Shown here piece by piece: positions 9,042 through 18,080 of a DNA stretch of 64,000 bases (position 1 is its first letter; each line of letters starts with the position of its first letter). Position numbers and translations under genes: made by a program. The notes beneath the pieces were generated by a model that saw nothing but the letters and a program-made list of their open reading frames with translations, made no database searches and was not told the DNA's origin. This stretch comes from Azospirillum halopraeferens DSM 3675 (GTDB taxonomy: Bacteria > Pseudomonadota > Alphaproteobacteria > Azospirillales > Azospirillaceae): assembly GCF_000429625.1 (NCBI RefSeq), contig NZ_AUCF01000012.1:124001-188000 (forward strand), read 5' to 3'.

Positions 9042-10664
9042 ATGATGAACCGGCGCGATGTACTCCGAGGCGTATCCGCGGCAACCCTGGGCGCGGGTGT
9101 GCTGCCCTTTCTGAAGGCGCTGCCGGCCGCCGCCGCGGCGGGCGACACGCTCGTGGTGGTCACCGGGACGACCATCAACAGCCTGGACCTGCACCGGACC
9201 GGCACGAACCGGCCGAGCTATCAGGTCGCGGTCAACTGCTACGACCGGCTGCTGACCTTCGGCACGAAGACCATGCCCGACGGCACGCTCGCCTACGATT
9301 ACGACACCCTGAAGCCGGAACTGGCGGAGAGCTGGGAGGTGGCGCCCGACGGCATGTCCGTGGTCTTCCACCTGCGCGCCAACGCCACCTTCTGGGACGG
9401 CACCCCGGTCACCGCGGAGGACGTGAAGTGGTCGCTGGACCGGGCGGTCACCGTCGGCGGCTTCCCGACCACGCAGATGCAGGCCGGCGGCCTGACCGAA
9501 CCGGGACAGTTCGAGGCGGTCGACGACAAAACCGTCCGCATCCGGTTCCACCGGCCGTCCAAGCTGACCCTGCCCGACCTCGCCGTGCCCGTGCCCTTCA
9601 TCATCAACAGCAAGGTCGCCCGGGCCAACGCCACCGCGGACGACCCCTGGGCCATGGAGTACCTGCACCGCAACCCCGCCGGCTCCGGCGCCTTCCGGGT
9701 GGAGCGCTGGGACCCCGGCCAGCAGCTCGTCTACGTCCGCAACGACGGCTGGACCGGCGGGCCGCTTCCCGGCGTGAAGCGGGTGATCATCCGCGAGATC
9801 CCGTCGCAGGCGACGCGCCGCGCGCTGGTGGAGCGCGGCGACATCCACCTGTCCTACGACATCCCCGCCAAGGACGCCCGCGAACTGGCCGCCGGCGGCA
9901 AGGTGCCGGTGGTCGGAACGCCGGTGGAGAATTGCCTGAACGTGCTGTGCCCGAACCTGTCCTTCGAACCCTTCCGGGACAAGCGGGTGCGCCAGGCCAT
10001 CGCGTGGGCCATCCCGTACGAGGACATCTTCCGCAACGCCGGCTACGGCCGCGGTGCGCCCATGTGGGGCGGGGCGGCGTCCTCCGACTCCATCGCCTGG
10101 CCGCAGCCCTCCCCCTACACGACCGACTACGACAAGGCGAAGGCCCTGCTGTCCGAGACCGCCTTCGCCGGCGGCTTCGAGGTGCCGCTGTCCTTCGATC
10201 TCGGCACCGCCGAATGGGGCGAGCCGACGGCGCTGCTGATCCAGGAGGGGCTCGCCAAAATCGGCATCCGGACCACGATCGACAAGATCCCCGGCGCCAA
10301 CTGGCGCACCGTCGCCCTGGTGGAGAAGAAGCTGCCCCTGCACCTGGAGAACTTCGGCGGCTGGCTCAACACCCCGGACTATTACTTCTATTGGGCGTAC
10401 GTGAAGGGCAACCTGTTCAACTCGTCCAACTACGACGATGACGAGATGATGAAACTCGTCGACGAGACGCTGCACATGCGGATGGACGATCCCGCCTATG
10501 CGCCGAAGATCCGGCGCATGATCACCAAGGCGTTCGACGACGTGCCGCGCATCCCGCTGTGGCAGCCGAGCTTCGAGGTGGCGATGCGGCCGGACGTGGC
10601 GGGGTACCAGTTCTGGTTCCACCGGGTGCCCGACGTCCGCACGCTCGGATTCCGCCAAGCCTGA
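9042..10664 (+). CDS. ABC transporter periplasmic substrate-binding protein, oligopeptide/dipeptide family 5
   Basis: The 540-residue protein starts with a twin-arginine-like leader (NRRDVLRG at residues 3-10, a hydrophobic stretch, then an AAAAA cleavage region near 35), so Tat export to the periplasm is likely. The mature part has family-5 landmarks: LAESWEVAPDG, VVFHLRANATFWDGTPVTAEDV in pieces, and KRVRQAIAWAI. This family binds peptides, nickel, opines or other small amides, so the ligand cannot be fixed. It is the first gene of an operon with two permeases and a fused ATPase; 14 bases separate it from the first permease start. Confidence 0.9.
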   Translation: MMNRRDVLRGVSAATLGAGVLPFLKALPAAAAAGDTLVVVTGTTINSLDLHRTGTNRPSYQVAVNCYDRLLTFGTKTMPDGTLAYDYDTLKPELAESWEVAPDGMSVVFHLRANATFWDGTPVTAEDVKWSLDRAVTVGGFPTTQMQAGGLTEPGQFEAVDDKTVRIRFHRPSKLTLPDLAVPVPFIINSKVARANATADDPWAMEYLHRNPAGSGAFRVERWDPGQQLVYVRNDGWTGGPLPGVKRVIIREIPSQATRRALVERGDIHLSYDIPAKDARELAAGGKVPVVGTPVENCLNVLCPNLSFEPFRDKRVRQAIAWAIPYEDIFRNAGYGRGAPMWGGAASSDSIAWPQPSPYTTDYDKAKALLSETAFAGGFEVPLSFDLGTAEWGEPTALLIQEGLAKIGIRTTIDKIPGANWRTVALVEKKLPLHLENFGGWLNTPDYYFYWAYVKGNLFNSSNYDDDEMMKLVDETLHMRMDDPAYAPKIRRMITKAFDDVPRIPLWQPSFEVAMRPDVAGYQFWFHRVPDVRTLGFRQA

Positions 10665-10678
10665 AGGAGCGCCGGGCC

Positions 10679-11707
10679 GTGACCGTTCCCCCCAAGGTCC
10701 GGCTGGCCGGGCGCCGCCTTCTCCAGGCGGTGCCCGCCCTTCTGGGCATCATCATCATCACCTTCCTGCTGACCCGCGCCCTGCCGGGCGATCCCGCGGT
10801 CTATTTCGCCGGCCCGGCGGCCGACGCGGCGTCGATCGCCGAGATCCGCCACCGCCTCGGCCTCGACCGCAGCCTGCCGGAGCAGTTCCTCACCTATGTG
10901 GGCGATCTGGCAACGGGCAATCTCGGCACGTCCATCTCCACCGGCCAGCCGGTGTTGCAGGAGATCATCACCCGCCTGCCGGCCTCCCTGGAGCTGACGC
11001 TGGCGGCACTGCTGATCGCGGTCGGCGTGGCGGTGCCCCTGGGCGTGCTCGCCGCCACCCGTCCCGACGGCTGGGTCGACCACGCCTGCCGCTTCGTGGT
11101 CACCGCCGGCGTGTCCCTGCCCACCTTCTTCACCGGGCTGGCGCTGGTGTACGTGTTCTACTACCTGGCGGGCTGGGCGCCGGCGCCCATGGGCCGGCTC
11201 GACATCATCTCGCTGCCGCCGGAGCACGTCACCGGCTTCTACCTGATCGACGCGCTGCTGGCCGGCGACGTGGCGGTGGCGCGCAGCGTGCTGGCGCACC
11301 TGGCCCTGCCCGCCCTGACGCTGGCCCTGTTCACGCTGGCCCCCATCGCCCGCATGACCCGCGCCGCCATGCTGCAGGCCCTGGGCAGCGAGTTCATCCG
11401 CACCGCCCGGGCGGCCGGCCTGTCGCGCCGCCGCATCCTGATCGTCTACGCGCTGCGCAACGCGCTGCTGCCGGTGGTCACCACGCTGGGCATGGTCTTC
11501 TCCTTCGCGCTGGGGGCCAACGTGCTGGTGGAGAAGGTGTTCGCCTGGCCGGGCATCGGCTCCTACGCCGTCGAGGCGCTGGTCGTGTCGGACTACGCCG
11601 CGGTGCAGGGGTTCGTGCTCACCATGGCGCTGCTGTTCGTCCTGCTGAACCTGGTGATCGATCTCACCTACACGCTGATCGATCCGCGCCTCGGCCTGGA
11701 GGAGTGA
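10679..11707 (+). CDS. Oligopeptide-type ABC permease, DppB/OppB family
   Basis: Inner-membrane permease of 342 residues with about six membrane helices. It begins with the first helix (LLGIIIITFLLTRALPGDP), the family's characteristic start. The EAA loop that contacts the ATPase is visible as EFIRTARAAGLSRRRILIVYALRNALLP in pieces, near residue 250. The GTG at 10679 was chosen because GAAGGAGC lies just upstream and because the longer in-frame extension overlaps the binding-protein gene. It forms the channel with the following permease. Confidence 0.9.
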   Translation: MTVPPKVRLAGRRLLQAVPALLGIIIITFLLTRALPGDPAVYFAGPAADAASIAEIRHRLGLDRSLPEQFLTYVGDLATGNLGTSISTGQPVLQEIITRLPASLELTLAALLIAVGVAVPLGVLAATRPDGWVDHACRFVVTAGVSLPTFFTGLALVYVFYYLAGWAPAPMGRLDIISLPPEHVTGFYLIDALLAGDVAVARSVLAHLALPALTLALFTLAPIARMTRAAMLQALGSEFIRTARAAGLSRRRILIVYALRNALLPVVTTLGMVFSFALGANVLVEKVFAWPGIGSYAVEALVVSDYAAVQGFVLTMALLFVLLNLVIDLTYTLIDPRLGLEE

Positions 11708-11711
11708 GACC

Positions 11712-12605
11712 ATGCACGCCCCCGTCCCCGCCTCCATCGCCGCCGCCGGCCCGGCGCCGCGCTACGGCTGGCTGCGCCACCTGCGCCATGTGGTGACCGG
11801 CAACCCCGTCACCGGCGTCGCTTTCGCGCTGTTCCTGCTGCTGGTGATCGCGGCCCTGTTCGGGCCGTGGCTGGTGCCCTACGACCCCCTGGCCACCAAC
11901 GCGGCGGCGGCCCTGCAACCGCCGTCGGCGGCCCACTGGTTCGGCACCGACCAACTCGGCCGCGACGTGCTGTCGCGCGTGGTGGTGGCGACGCGCCTCG
12001 ACCTGGCCATTTCCGTCGCCGCGGTGGCCCTGGCGTTCGTCGCGGGGTCGGTGATCGGCGGCCTGGCCGGATTCTACGGCGGCTGGATCGACCGGGTGGC
12101 CGGCCGCTGCCTGGACACCATCATGGCCTTTCCCCTGTTCGTGCTGGCCATGGGCATCGTCGCCGCAGCGGGCAACACGGTGGAGAACATCGTCTACGCC
12201 ACCGCCCTGATCAACCTGCCCTTCTACGCCCGCATGGTCCGCGCCGAAGTGAACGTCCGCCGCGAGGCGGGGTTCGTGCAGGCGGCCCGCCTGTCGGGCA
12301 ACGGCGGCCTGCGCATCCTCGCCTTCCATCTCTTTCCCAATGCCCTGCCCCCGCTGATGATCCAGGTGTCGCTGAACATGGGCTGGGCGATCCTGAACGC
12401 CGCCGGCCTGTCCTTCATCGGGCTGGGCGTCCGGCCGCCGACGCCGGAATGGGGCATCATGGTCGCCGAGGGCGCCAACTTCATCGTGTCGGGGGAGTGG
12501 TGGCTGGCCCTGTTCCCGGGCGCGGCGCTGATGCTGGCGGTCTTCACCTTCAACCTGCTGGGCGACGGGCTGCGCGACCTGGTCGACCCGCAGCGCCGCA
12601 CCTGA
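11712..12605 (+). CDS. Oligopeptide-type ABC permease, DppC/OppC family
   Basis: Second inner-membrane permease of the transporter, 297 residues. The N-terminal helix (VAFALFLLLVIAALFGPWL) is followed by PYDPLATN and HWFGTDQLGRDVLSRVV, the diagnostic DppC/OppC segment. The EAA loop lies near residue 190 (EAGFVQAARLSGNGGLRILAFHLFPN in pieces). It starts 4 bases after the stop of the first permease, so the two are co-translated. Confidence 0.92.
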   Translation: MHAPVPASIAAAGPAPRYGWLRHLRHVVTGNPVTGVAFALFLLLVIAALFGPWLVPYDPLATNAAAALQPPSAAHWFGTDQLGRDVLSRVVVATRLDLAISVAAVALAFVAGSVIGGLAGFYGGWIDRVAGRCLDTIMAFPLFVLAMGIVAAAGNTVENIVYATALINLPFYARMVRAEVNVRREAGFVQAARLSGNGGLRILAFHLFPNALPPLMIQVSLNMGWAILNAAGLSFIGLGVRPPTPEWGIMVAEGANFIVSGEWWLALFPGAALMLAVFTFNLLGDGLRDLVDPQRRT

Positions 12606-12619
12606 GGAGCACAGATCCG

Positions 12620-14287
12620 ATGGCCTCCGTTCCGCTGCTCGACGTCCGCGACCTCACCGTGGAGTTCGCCACCCGCCGCGGCACCGTGCGTGCCGTGGAA
12701 CGGGTGTCCTTTTCCGTCGCCAGGGGGGAAACCGTCGGCATCGTCGGCGAATCCGGCTCCGGCAAGTCGGTGTCGTCCTATGCGGTGCTGCGCATCCTCG
12801 ACCGCGCCGGGCGCATCGCCGAAGGCTCGATCACCTTCGGCGGCGTCGCCCTCGACCGGGTGCCGGAGCGCACGATGGCAGAGATGCGCGGGCGCGAAAT
12901 CTCCATGGTGTTCCAGAACCCGCGCGCCGCCCTGAACCCCATCCGCCCCATCGGGCGCCAGATCGAGGACGTGCTGATCGAGCACGCGCTGGCGGTGCCG
13001 GCCACCGCACGGGCCATGGCGGTGGAGGCGCTGCGCGCCGTCCGCATCGCCCGGCCGGAGGAGCGCTATCACGCCTATCCCTTCGAACTGTCGGGCGGCA
13101 TGTGCCAGCGCGTCGTCATCGCCATCGCCCTGGCCTGCCGGCCGCAGTTGCTGATCGCCGACGAACCGACCACCGGCCTCGACGTCACCACCCAGAAGGC
13201 GGTCATGGACCTGATGGTGGAGCTGTCGCGCGAGCGCGGCATGTCCGTGGTGCTGATCACCCACGACCTGGGCCTGGCGGCGGCCTATTGCGACCGCATC
13301 GTCGTCATGGAAAAGGGCGCGGTGGTGGAGAACGCTCCGGCGGCCGAGGTGTTCGCCGCCCCCCGGCACCCCTACACCCGGCGCCTGCTGCAAGCCACCC
13401 CGCGTCCGGAGGCGGGACTGCGCGACCTGCTGCCGCACCCGGTCCCGCCGCCCCGCCCGCAGGCGCCGGGGGCACCGCTGCTGGAGGTGCGCGACCTCGT
13501 CAAGGAGTTCCGCGGGCGCAACGGCGCAGCACCGTTCCGCGCCGTCGATGCCATATCCTTCACCGTGCACGAGGGGGAAAGCCTGGGTCTGGTGGGCGAG
13601 AGCGGGTGCGGCAAGTCCACCACCTCCGCCATGATCATGCGCCTGCTCGACCCCACCTCGGGCAGCATCCGCTTCGCCGGGCAGGAGGTGGGGACGGTCC
13701 CGGCGTCGCGGTTCGCCCGCCATCCCCTGCGCGGCAAGTTGCAGATGGTGTTCCAGGACCCCACCGACAGCCTCAACCCGCGCTGGACCGCGTTCCGGTC
13801 GATCGCCGACCCGCTGCTGCGCCTGGGCGGCCCGGAGCGGGGGGCGGGACGCGGCGCGCTCCGCGCGAAGGCGGAGGAGCTGGCGCGCCGGGTCGGCCTG
13901 CCGACGGACCTGCTGGACCGTTTTCCCCACCAGCTCTCGGGCGGGCAGAAGGCGCGCGTCGGCATCGCGCGCGCCATCGCTCTGGACCCCGACCTGGTGA
14001 TCCTCGACGAGCCGACGGCCGCCCTCGACGTCTCGGTGCAGGCGGTGGTACTCAATCTGCTGGCCGACCTGAAGGCGGAGCTGGGCATGAGCTATCTGTT
14101 CGTCAGCCACGACCTCAACGTCGTGCGCCTGGTCTGCGACCGGGTGATGGTCATGCGCGGCGGCCGGATCATCGAGGAGGGCGACACCGGGCGCATCCTG
14201 CACGCGCCGTCCGACCCCTACACCCGCGCACTGCTCGACGCCATCCCGCACCTTCCCGCCGCGGCCGCGCCGGCCGGCGCGTTATGA
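12620..14287 (+). CDS. Fused dual-domain oligopeptide ABC ATPase (DppD-DppF type)
   Basis: One 555-residue protein contains both ATPases of the transporter. The first domain has Walker A GESGSGKS near 43-50, signature LSGGM near 157 and Walker B LLIADEPTTGLD. The second has Walker A GESGCGKS near 327-334, LSGGQ near 440 and LVILDEPTAALD. Both carry the C-terminal HPYTR/DPYTRALL segment typical of DppD/DppF. The ATG at 12620 follows GAGGAGC. The longer in-frame extension to 11867 is a shadow of the permease gene. The last bases overlap the downstream GntR gene (ATGA). Confidence 0.93.
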   Translation: MASVPLLDVRDLTVEFATRRGTVRAVERVSFSVARGETVGIVGESGSGKSVSSYAVLRILDRAGRIAEGSITFGGVALDRVPERTMAEMRGREISMVFQNPRAALNPIRPIGRQIEDVLIEHALAVPATARAMAVEALRAVRIARPEERYHAYPFELSGGMCQRVVIAIALACRPQLLIADEPTTGLDVTTQKAVMDLMVELSRERGMSVVLITHDLGLAAAYCDRIVVMEKGAVVENAPAAEVFAAPRHPYTRRLLQATPRPEAGLRDLLPHPVPPPRPQAPGAPLLEVRDLVKEFRGRNGAAPFRAVDAISFTVHEGESLGLVGESGCGKSTTSAMIMRLLDPTSGSIRFAGQEVGTVPASRFARHPLRGKLQMVFQDPTDSLNPRWTAFRSIADPLLRLGGPERGAGRGALRAKAEELARRVGLPTDLLDRFPHQLSGGQKARVGIARAIALDPDLVILDEPTAALDVSVQAVVLNLLADLKAELGMSYLFVSHDLNVVRLVCDRVMVMRGGRIIEEGDTGRILHAPSDPYTRALLDAIPHLPAAAAPAGAL

Positions 14288-14997
14288 CGGAGGAGCCGGC
14301 CGGCGCCCGCCGGCGCCCCCTGCTGCGCGCCGGCACCACGGTGGACCAGATGGTGCGGGTGCTGGCCGATGAGATCGTCCGCGGCCTGCTGGCGCCCGGC
14401 GAGAAGCTGGACGAGGGCGGCCTGGCGGAACGGTTCGGGGTGTCGCGCACGCCGGTGCGGGAGGCGCTGCGCCAGCTTTCGACCATGGACCTGGCGGAGC
14501 GGCAGCCCAACCGCCGCGCCGTGGTGCGGGCCATCACCGGCGAGCGGCTGGCCGAGATGTTCGACGCCATGGGAGAGCTGGAGGCGGCGTGTGCCCGCCT
14601 GTCGGCGCTGCGCATGACCGCCGCCGAGCGCCGGGCGCTGGAGGACCTGCACCGGCGCTCCGCCGATCCGGTGCGCAGCGGCGCCCGCGAGGCCTACGAG
14701 GAGGCCAACGTCCGCTTCCACACGCTGCTGTACGAGGGCAGCCACAGCGGCTACCTCAGGGATCTGGTGATGGCCATCCGCGCCCGTCTGGCGCCGTTCC
14801 GCCGCGCCCAGTTCAAGGTGCCGGGCCGCCTGGCGCGATCCCTGGCGGAACACGACGCCATCGTCGCGGCCATCCTGCGCGGCGACGGCGAGGGGGCGGC
14901 GGCGGCGGCGCGGGCCCATGTGCTCACGGTCGGCGTCGCCAGCGCCACCTACCTCGACTCCACCCGATCCGTCGAACCGCCGCTGGAGCCGGCATAG
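14284..14997 (+). CDS. GntR-family transcriptional regulator, FCD type
   Basis: The 237-residue regulator has an N-terminal winged helix-turn-helix (LAERFGVSRTPVREALRQLS, residues ~50-70). A C-terminal FCD ligand-binding domain follows, with NVRFHTLLYEGSHSG and EHDAIVAAILRGD supplying the metal-coordinating Asp/His residues. It overlaps the ATPase stop by 4 bases and is the last gene of the transporter operon. The likely role is ligand-dependent control of that operon, but no operator matching the family pattern was identified upstream of 9042. Confidence 0.88.
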   Translation: MTEEPAGARRRPLLRAGTTVDQMVRVLADEIVRGLLAPGEKLDEGGLAERFGVSRTPVREALRQLSTMDLAERQPNRRAVVRAITGERLAEMFDAMGELEAACARLSALRMTAAERRALEDLHRRSADPVRSGAREAYEEANVRFHTLLYEGSHSGYLRDLVMAIRARLAPFRRAQFKVPGRLARSLAEHDAIVAAILRGDGEGAAAAARAHVLTVGVASATYLDSTRSVEPPLEPA

Positions 14998-15009
14998 ACC
15001 CCGGGGCAT

Positions 15010-15033
15010 CGGGGCGGCGCAAGGGCCGCCCCG
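15010..15033. terminator. GC-rich hairpin between convergent genes
   Basis: CGGGGCGGC pairs with GCCGCCCCG around a 6-base loop. It lies between the stops of the rightward GntR gene and the leftward binding-protein gene and could act on both strands. It lacks a T-run, so termination efficiency is uncertain. Confidence 0.45.
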
Positions 15034-15043
15034 GCCCGCCGCC

Positions 15044-16189
15044 TCAGGGCATGGACACCTGTCCGTCCTTCAGGTGCACCACGTAGACGTTCGGGATGTT
15101 CTGGCCGCTCTCCTGCCCTTCCGGCCCTTCCTTGACGAAGGCGATGTCGCCGTTGACACCCTTGACGCCGGTCTCCCACAGGGCGGCGCGGATGGCTTCG
15201 GGTTCCGCCTTGCCGGCCCGGGTGATCGCATCGGCCACGGTCAGGACGGCGTCATAGCCGCGGAACCCCTCGGTCAGGCCGGCGAACTCGTACCCCCGCG
15301 CCTTCCACGCGTTCACGAAGGCTTCCGCCACATCGGGATGGGTGGCGTTCTCCGGGAACCAGGGGGGGAAGAACAGCAGGTGATAGCTGCCGTTCCCCGG
15401 CGCGTTGGGCTGCATCAGCTCGCCGGGGAAGGAGCCGCCGGTGGACAGAAGGCGTGCCTTCAGCCCCTGCTCGGCCGCCTGCTTCACGGCAAGCGTGATC
15501 TGCTCCACCCCCGACGTCACGATCACCGTATCGCCCCCCGACTGCCGGATGCGGGTGAGCTGGGCCGACAGGTCGGTGGCCTCGGGCGTCATCGTCTCCA
15601 CCACGCCCGCCTTGATGCCCCGTGCCTCCAGCTCCTTGCGGAAGGCCTGCGTCGCCCCGAGGCCGAAATCGTTGTTGACCGACAGGAAGTCCACCTTGGT
15701 GATGGGCGGGTCGAAGCGGTCGAGCTTGTCCGCGAACGCCTTCGCCTCCATGGCCGAGGTGGGCGCGATGCGGAAGACCCAGGGGTTGCCCGCCGTCGTG
15801 ATCTTGCCCGACGACGAGGTCTCCACCACCATGGGCACCTTATACTCCATCAGCTTGGGCATGATGGCCAGGGTGAAGGTGGAACTCCAGGCGCCGATCA
15901 GCACCGGCACCTTGTCGCGCAGGATCAGCTTCTCGGCGGTGGTGACGGCTTCCTTGGGGTTGCTCTTGTTGTCCTCGATCACCAGCTCGATCGACTTGCC
16001 GAGCACGCCGCCCCGCTCGTTGATCATGGCTTCGGCGATGCGCGCGCCGTTGGTGATGTAGGTGCCCGATGCCGCCACCGCGCCCGTAAGGGGCTGGGTG
16101 ACGCCGATCCGGATCGTGTCCTGCGCCTGCGCCGCCCCCGCCTGAAGCAGGGCGATCACCGCCGCCGTCGCTGCGAACGTCGTCTTCAT
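15044..16189 (-). CDS. LIV-type ABC transporter substrate-binding protein
   Basis: Periplasmic binding protein of the Leu/Ile/Val family (type I fold). The start at 16189 gives the signal peptide MKTTFAATAAVIALLQAGAAQAQ, with AGGAG 7 bases upstream; 10 further in-frame codons lie upstream without one. Mature landmarks are IRIGVTQPLTGAVAASG, NERGGVLGKSIELVIEDNKSNP (in pieces), VPVLIGAWSS and the periplasmic hinge YEFAGLTEGFRGYDAV. Family members carry amino acids, amides, urea or aromatic compounds. It is the last gene of the leftward operon, and the matching permease and ATPase genes are the rightward operon from 19871, so it is the natural partner of that transporter. Confidence 0.9.
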   Translation of the reverse strand: MKTTFAATAAVIALLQAGAAQAQDTIRIGVTQPLTGAVAASGTYITNGARIAEAMINERGGVLGKSIELVIEDNKSNPKEAVTTAEKLILRDKVPVLIGAWSSTFTLAIMPKLMEYKVPMVVETSSSGKITTAGNPWVFRIAPTSAMEAKAFADKLDRFDPPITKVDFLSVNNDFGLGATQAFRKELEARGIKAGVVETMTPEATDLSAQLTRIRQSGGDTVIVTSGVEQITLAVKQAAEQGLKARLLSTGGSFPGELMQPNAPGNGSYHLLFFPPWFPENATHPDVAEAFVNAWKARGYEFAGLTEGFRGYDAVLTVADAITRAGKAEPEAIRAALWETGVKGVNGDIAFVKEGPEGQESGQNIPNVYVVHLKDGQVSMP

Positions 16190-16258
16190 CCGTTTGTCTC
16201 CTGTTGCTCCCTGTTGCACGCTGTCCCGCGGTTCGCGGGTCGCATGATCGGCCTCCGG

Positions 16259-16282
16259 GCCGGCTCCCCGGAAGGAGCCGGC
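16259..16282 (-). terminator. Hairpin just after the oxygenase gene
   Basis: GCCGGCTCC and GGAGCCGGC form 9-bp perfect arms around a 6-base loop, 4 bases past the stop of the leftward oxygenase gene and about 70 bases before the binding-protein start. No T-run follows. It may attenuate read-through, or stabilise the mRNA end so that the binding protein is expressed at a different level from the enzymes. Confidence 0.4.
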
Positions 16283-16286
16283 GCCA

Positions 16287-17267
16287 TCACGCCGCCGCGA
16301 CGCGCGTCTGCCGGTACTTGAGGTCGCGGTAGTCGCCCGAACGCACCGGCGGGTACCGGGCTTCGCCGGGTGCTGCGATGCAGTCGACCACCGCGTCGTA
16401 GTTGGGGTGGTGGAAGAACGCGATGGACAGCCGCCGCGCCGTCGCCGCGTCGGCGGCGGGCGGGTTGACGACGCGGTGGGTGTTGGAGACCCAGCGGTCG
16501 TTGGTCCAGCGCATCAGCAGATCGCCGATGTTGATGACGAAGGTGCCCGGATCGGTCTCCACGTCGATCCAGTCGCCGCCGCGCGTCAGCACCTGCAAGC
16601 CGCCCGGCGTGTTCTCGCCGTTGAGGATGGTGAGCAGGCCGTAGTCGGTGTGGGCGCCCGCCCGCAGTTGCCCCGGGGCCGGCGGCGTCGTCTGCTCCGG
16701 GTAGTGGTTGATGCGCATCGCCGTGATGTGGCGGTCGATCTTGTCGTCGAAGAAGGTTTCCCCGACTCCCAGCGCCAGCGCCGTCAGGCGCATGAGCGCG
16801 CCGGTCAGGCGCTCCATCTCGGCATAGTACCGCTCCGCCGCCCGCGCGAAGCCGGGCGGGTGCTCCGGCCAGAGATTGGGGATGAAGTACCGCCGCCCCT
16901 CGTCCGAGGTGTAATAGGGCTCGTCGGGCCAGCGCTCGCGGCCGAAGTGATAGTATTCCTTCAGGTCGGGCGGCGTGTCGGCGCCGTTGCCCGCCGCCAG
17001 CGCCTCGATCCCCGGACCGCGGTAGCCGCGCGGCGTTCCCGCCGCGGGGTGGACGGCGCGCAGCTTCTCCTCCGCCGGCCGGCTGAAGAAGGCGTAGGCG
17101 GCGGCGCGCAGGTCGTCCATGACGGCCACGGGCACCCCGTGGCCGGTGATGGTGAAGAAGCCGATGTCGGTGCAGGTCCGGTCGATGGCGCGGGCGACGC
17201 GCTGCCGGTCCTGCAACGTGCCCGACAGCGCCGGGGCGATGTCGATGACGGGAATGCCGGGTGTCAT
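16287..17267 (-). CDS. Isopenicillin-N-synthase-like 2-oxoglutarate/Fe(II) oxygenase
   Basis: The 326-residue protein has the DIOX_N domain (PVIDIAPALSG, DIGFFTITGHGVP) and a C-terminal jelly-roll. The iron ligands are visible as H206 and D208 (GAHTDYG) and H264 (SNTHRV). The co-substrate pair R279 and S281 (RRLSIAFF) is that used for 2-oxoglutarate. It is expected to hydroxylate, desaturate or otherwise oxidise a small molecule in the cytoplasm. GGAGGTGAC precedes the ATG. It lies downstream of an SDR and an amidohydrolase in the same operon, so a role in breaking down an imported compound is inferred. Confidence 0.88.
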   Translation of the reverse strand: MTPGIPVIDIAPALSGTLQDRQRVARAIDRTCTDIGFFTITGHGVPVAVMDDLRAAAYAFFSRPAEEKLRAVHPAAGTPRGYRGPGIEALAAGNGADTPPDLKEYYHFGRERWPDEPYYTSDEGRRYFIPNLWPEHPPGFARAAERYYAEMERLTGALMRLTALALGVGETFFDDKIDRHITAMRINHYPEQTTPPAPGQLRAGAHTDYGLLTILNGENTPGGLQVLTRGGDWIDVETDPGTFVINIGDLLMRWTNDRWVSNTHRVVNPPAADAATARRLSIAFFHHPNYDAVVDCIAAPGEARYPPVRSGDYRDLKYRQTRVAAA

Positions 17268-17301
17268 GTCACCTCCATGAATGCGCCGGGGTCGCGCGGG
17301 A

Positions 17302-18063
17302 TCAGTGGAAATAGGCGCCGCCGTCGACCACCAGCGTCTGGCCGGTGATGAAGGCGGCGTCGGGGCCGGCGAAGAAGCAGACGGCCCCCACCAGGTCGGC
17401 GGGGTGCATGTCGCGGGGCAGCACGCGGGTGCGCAGGGATGCGTCCTTCACGCCCTCCACCAGGACCGGGTTGTCCAGGACGCCGTCGCTCAGGGTGAAG
17501 CCCGGCGCCACGCTGTTGACCAGGATGCCGAAGCGGCCGAGTTCGGTGGCCAGCGCCCGCGTCAGCGAGACGACCGCCCCCTTGCTGGCCACGTAGTGCG
17601 CCATGAAGGGATTGCCCTTGAAGGCGACACCGGAGGAGATGTTGACGATCCGCCCGCCGCCGCGCCGCCGCATGGGGTCGAGCGCCGCGCGGCAGCACAG
17701 GAAGGGGCCCAGCGTGTTGACCTCCATCACACGCCGCCATTCCGCGGGGTCGATCGCCTCGAAGGGCCGGGGCGTCAGGGTGGAGTAGATGCCGGCGTTG
17801 TTGACCAGGATGTCCAGCCCGCCGAACGCGGATTCCGCGGCGGCGGCCATGGCGGCGGTGTCGTCCGGCGACGTCACGTCGACGTCGATGCCCACCGCCG
17901 CGGCCCCCGTCTCGTGCAGGCGCGCCGCCGCCGCCGCGGCCCCCGCGAGGTCGGCGATGACCACCCGCGCCCCGCGCGCCGCCAGCCCGAGCGCCAGGGC
18001 GAAGCCGATTCCCCGGGCGCCGCCGGTGACCACCGCGACCGCGCCGTCCAGTGTGCGTTCCAT
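17302..18063 (-). CDS. Short-chain dehydrogenase/reductase (SDR)
   Basis: Classical SDR of 253 residues. The cofactor motif TGGARGIG is at 13-20 with NNAG at 88-91, and the catalytic set is Ser143/144 (ISSG), Tyr157 and Lys161 (YVASK). Asp at the end of the second strand (VVIADLAG) favours NAD(H) over NADP(H). It likely oxidises or reduces an alcohol/ketone intermediate of the island's substrate. It sits between the amidohydrolase and the oxygenase, with GGGGAGGAA ahead of the ATG. Confidence 0.92.
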   Translation of the reverse strand: MERTLDGAVAVVTGGARGIGFALALGLAARGARVVIADLAGAAAAAARLHETGAAAVGIDVDVTSPDDTAAMAAAAESAFGGLDILVNNAGIYSTLTPRPFEAIDPAEWRRVMEVNTLGPFLCCRAALDPMRRRGGGRIVNISSGVAFKGNPFMAHYVASKGAVVSLTRALATELGRFGILVNSVAPGFTLSDGVLDNPVLVEGVKDASLRTRVLPRDMHPADLVGAVCFFAGPDAAFITGQTLVVDGGAYFH

Positions 18064-18080
18064 GGTCCGTTCCTCCCCGA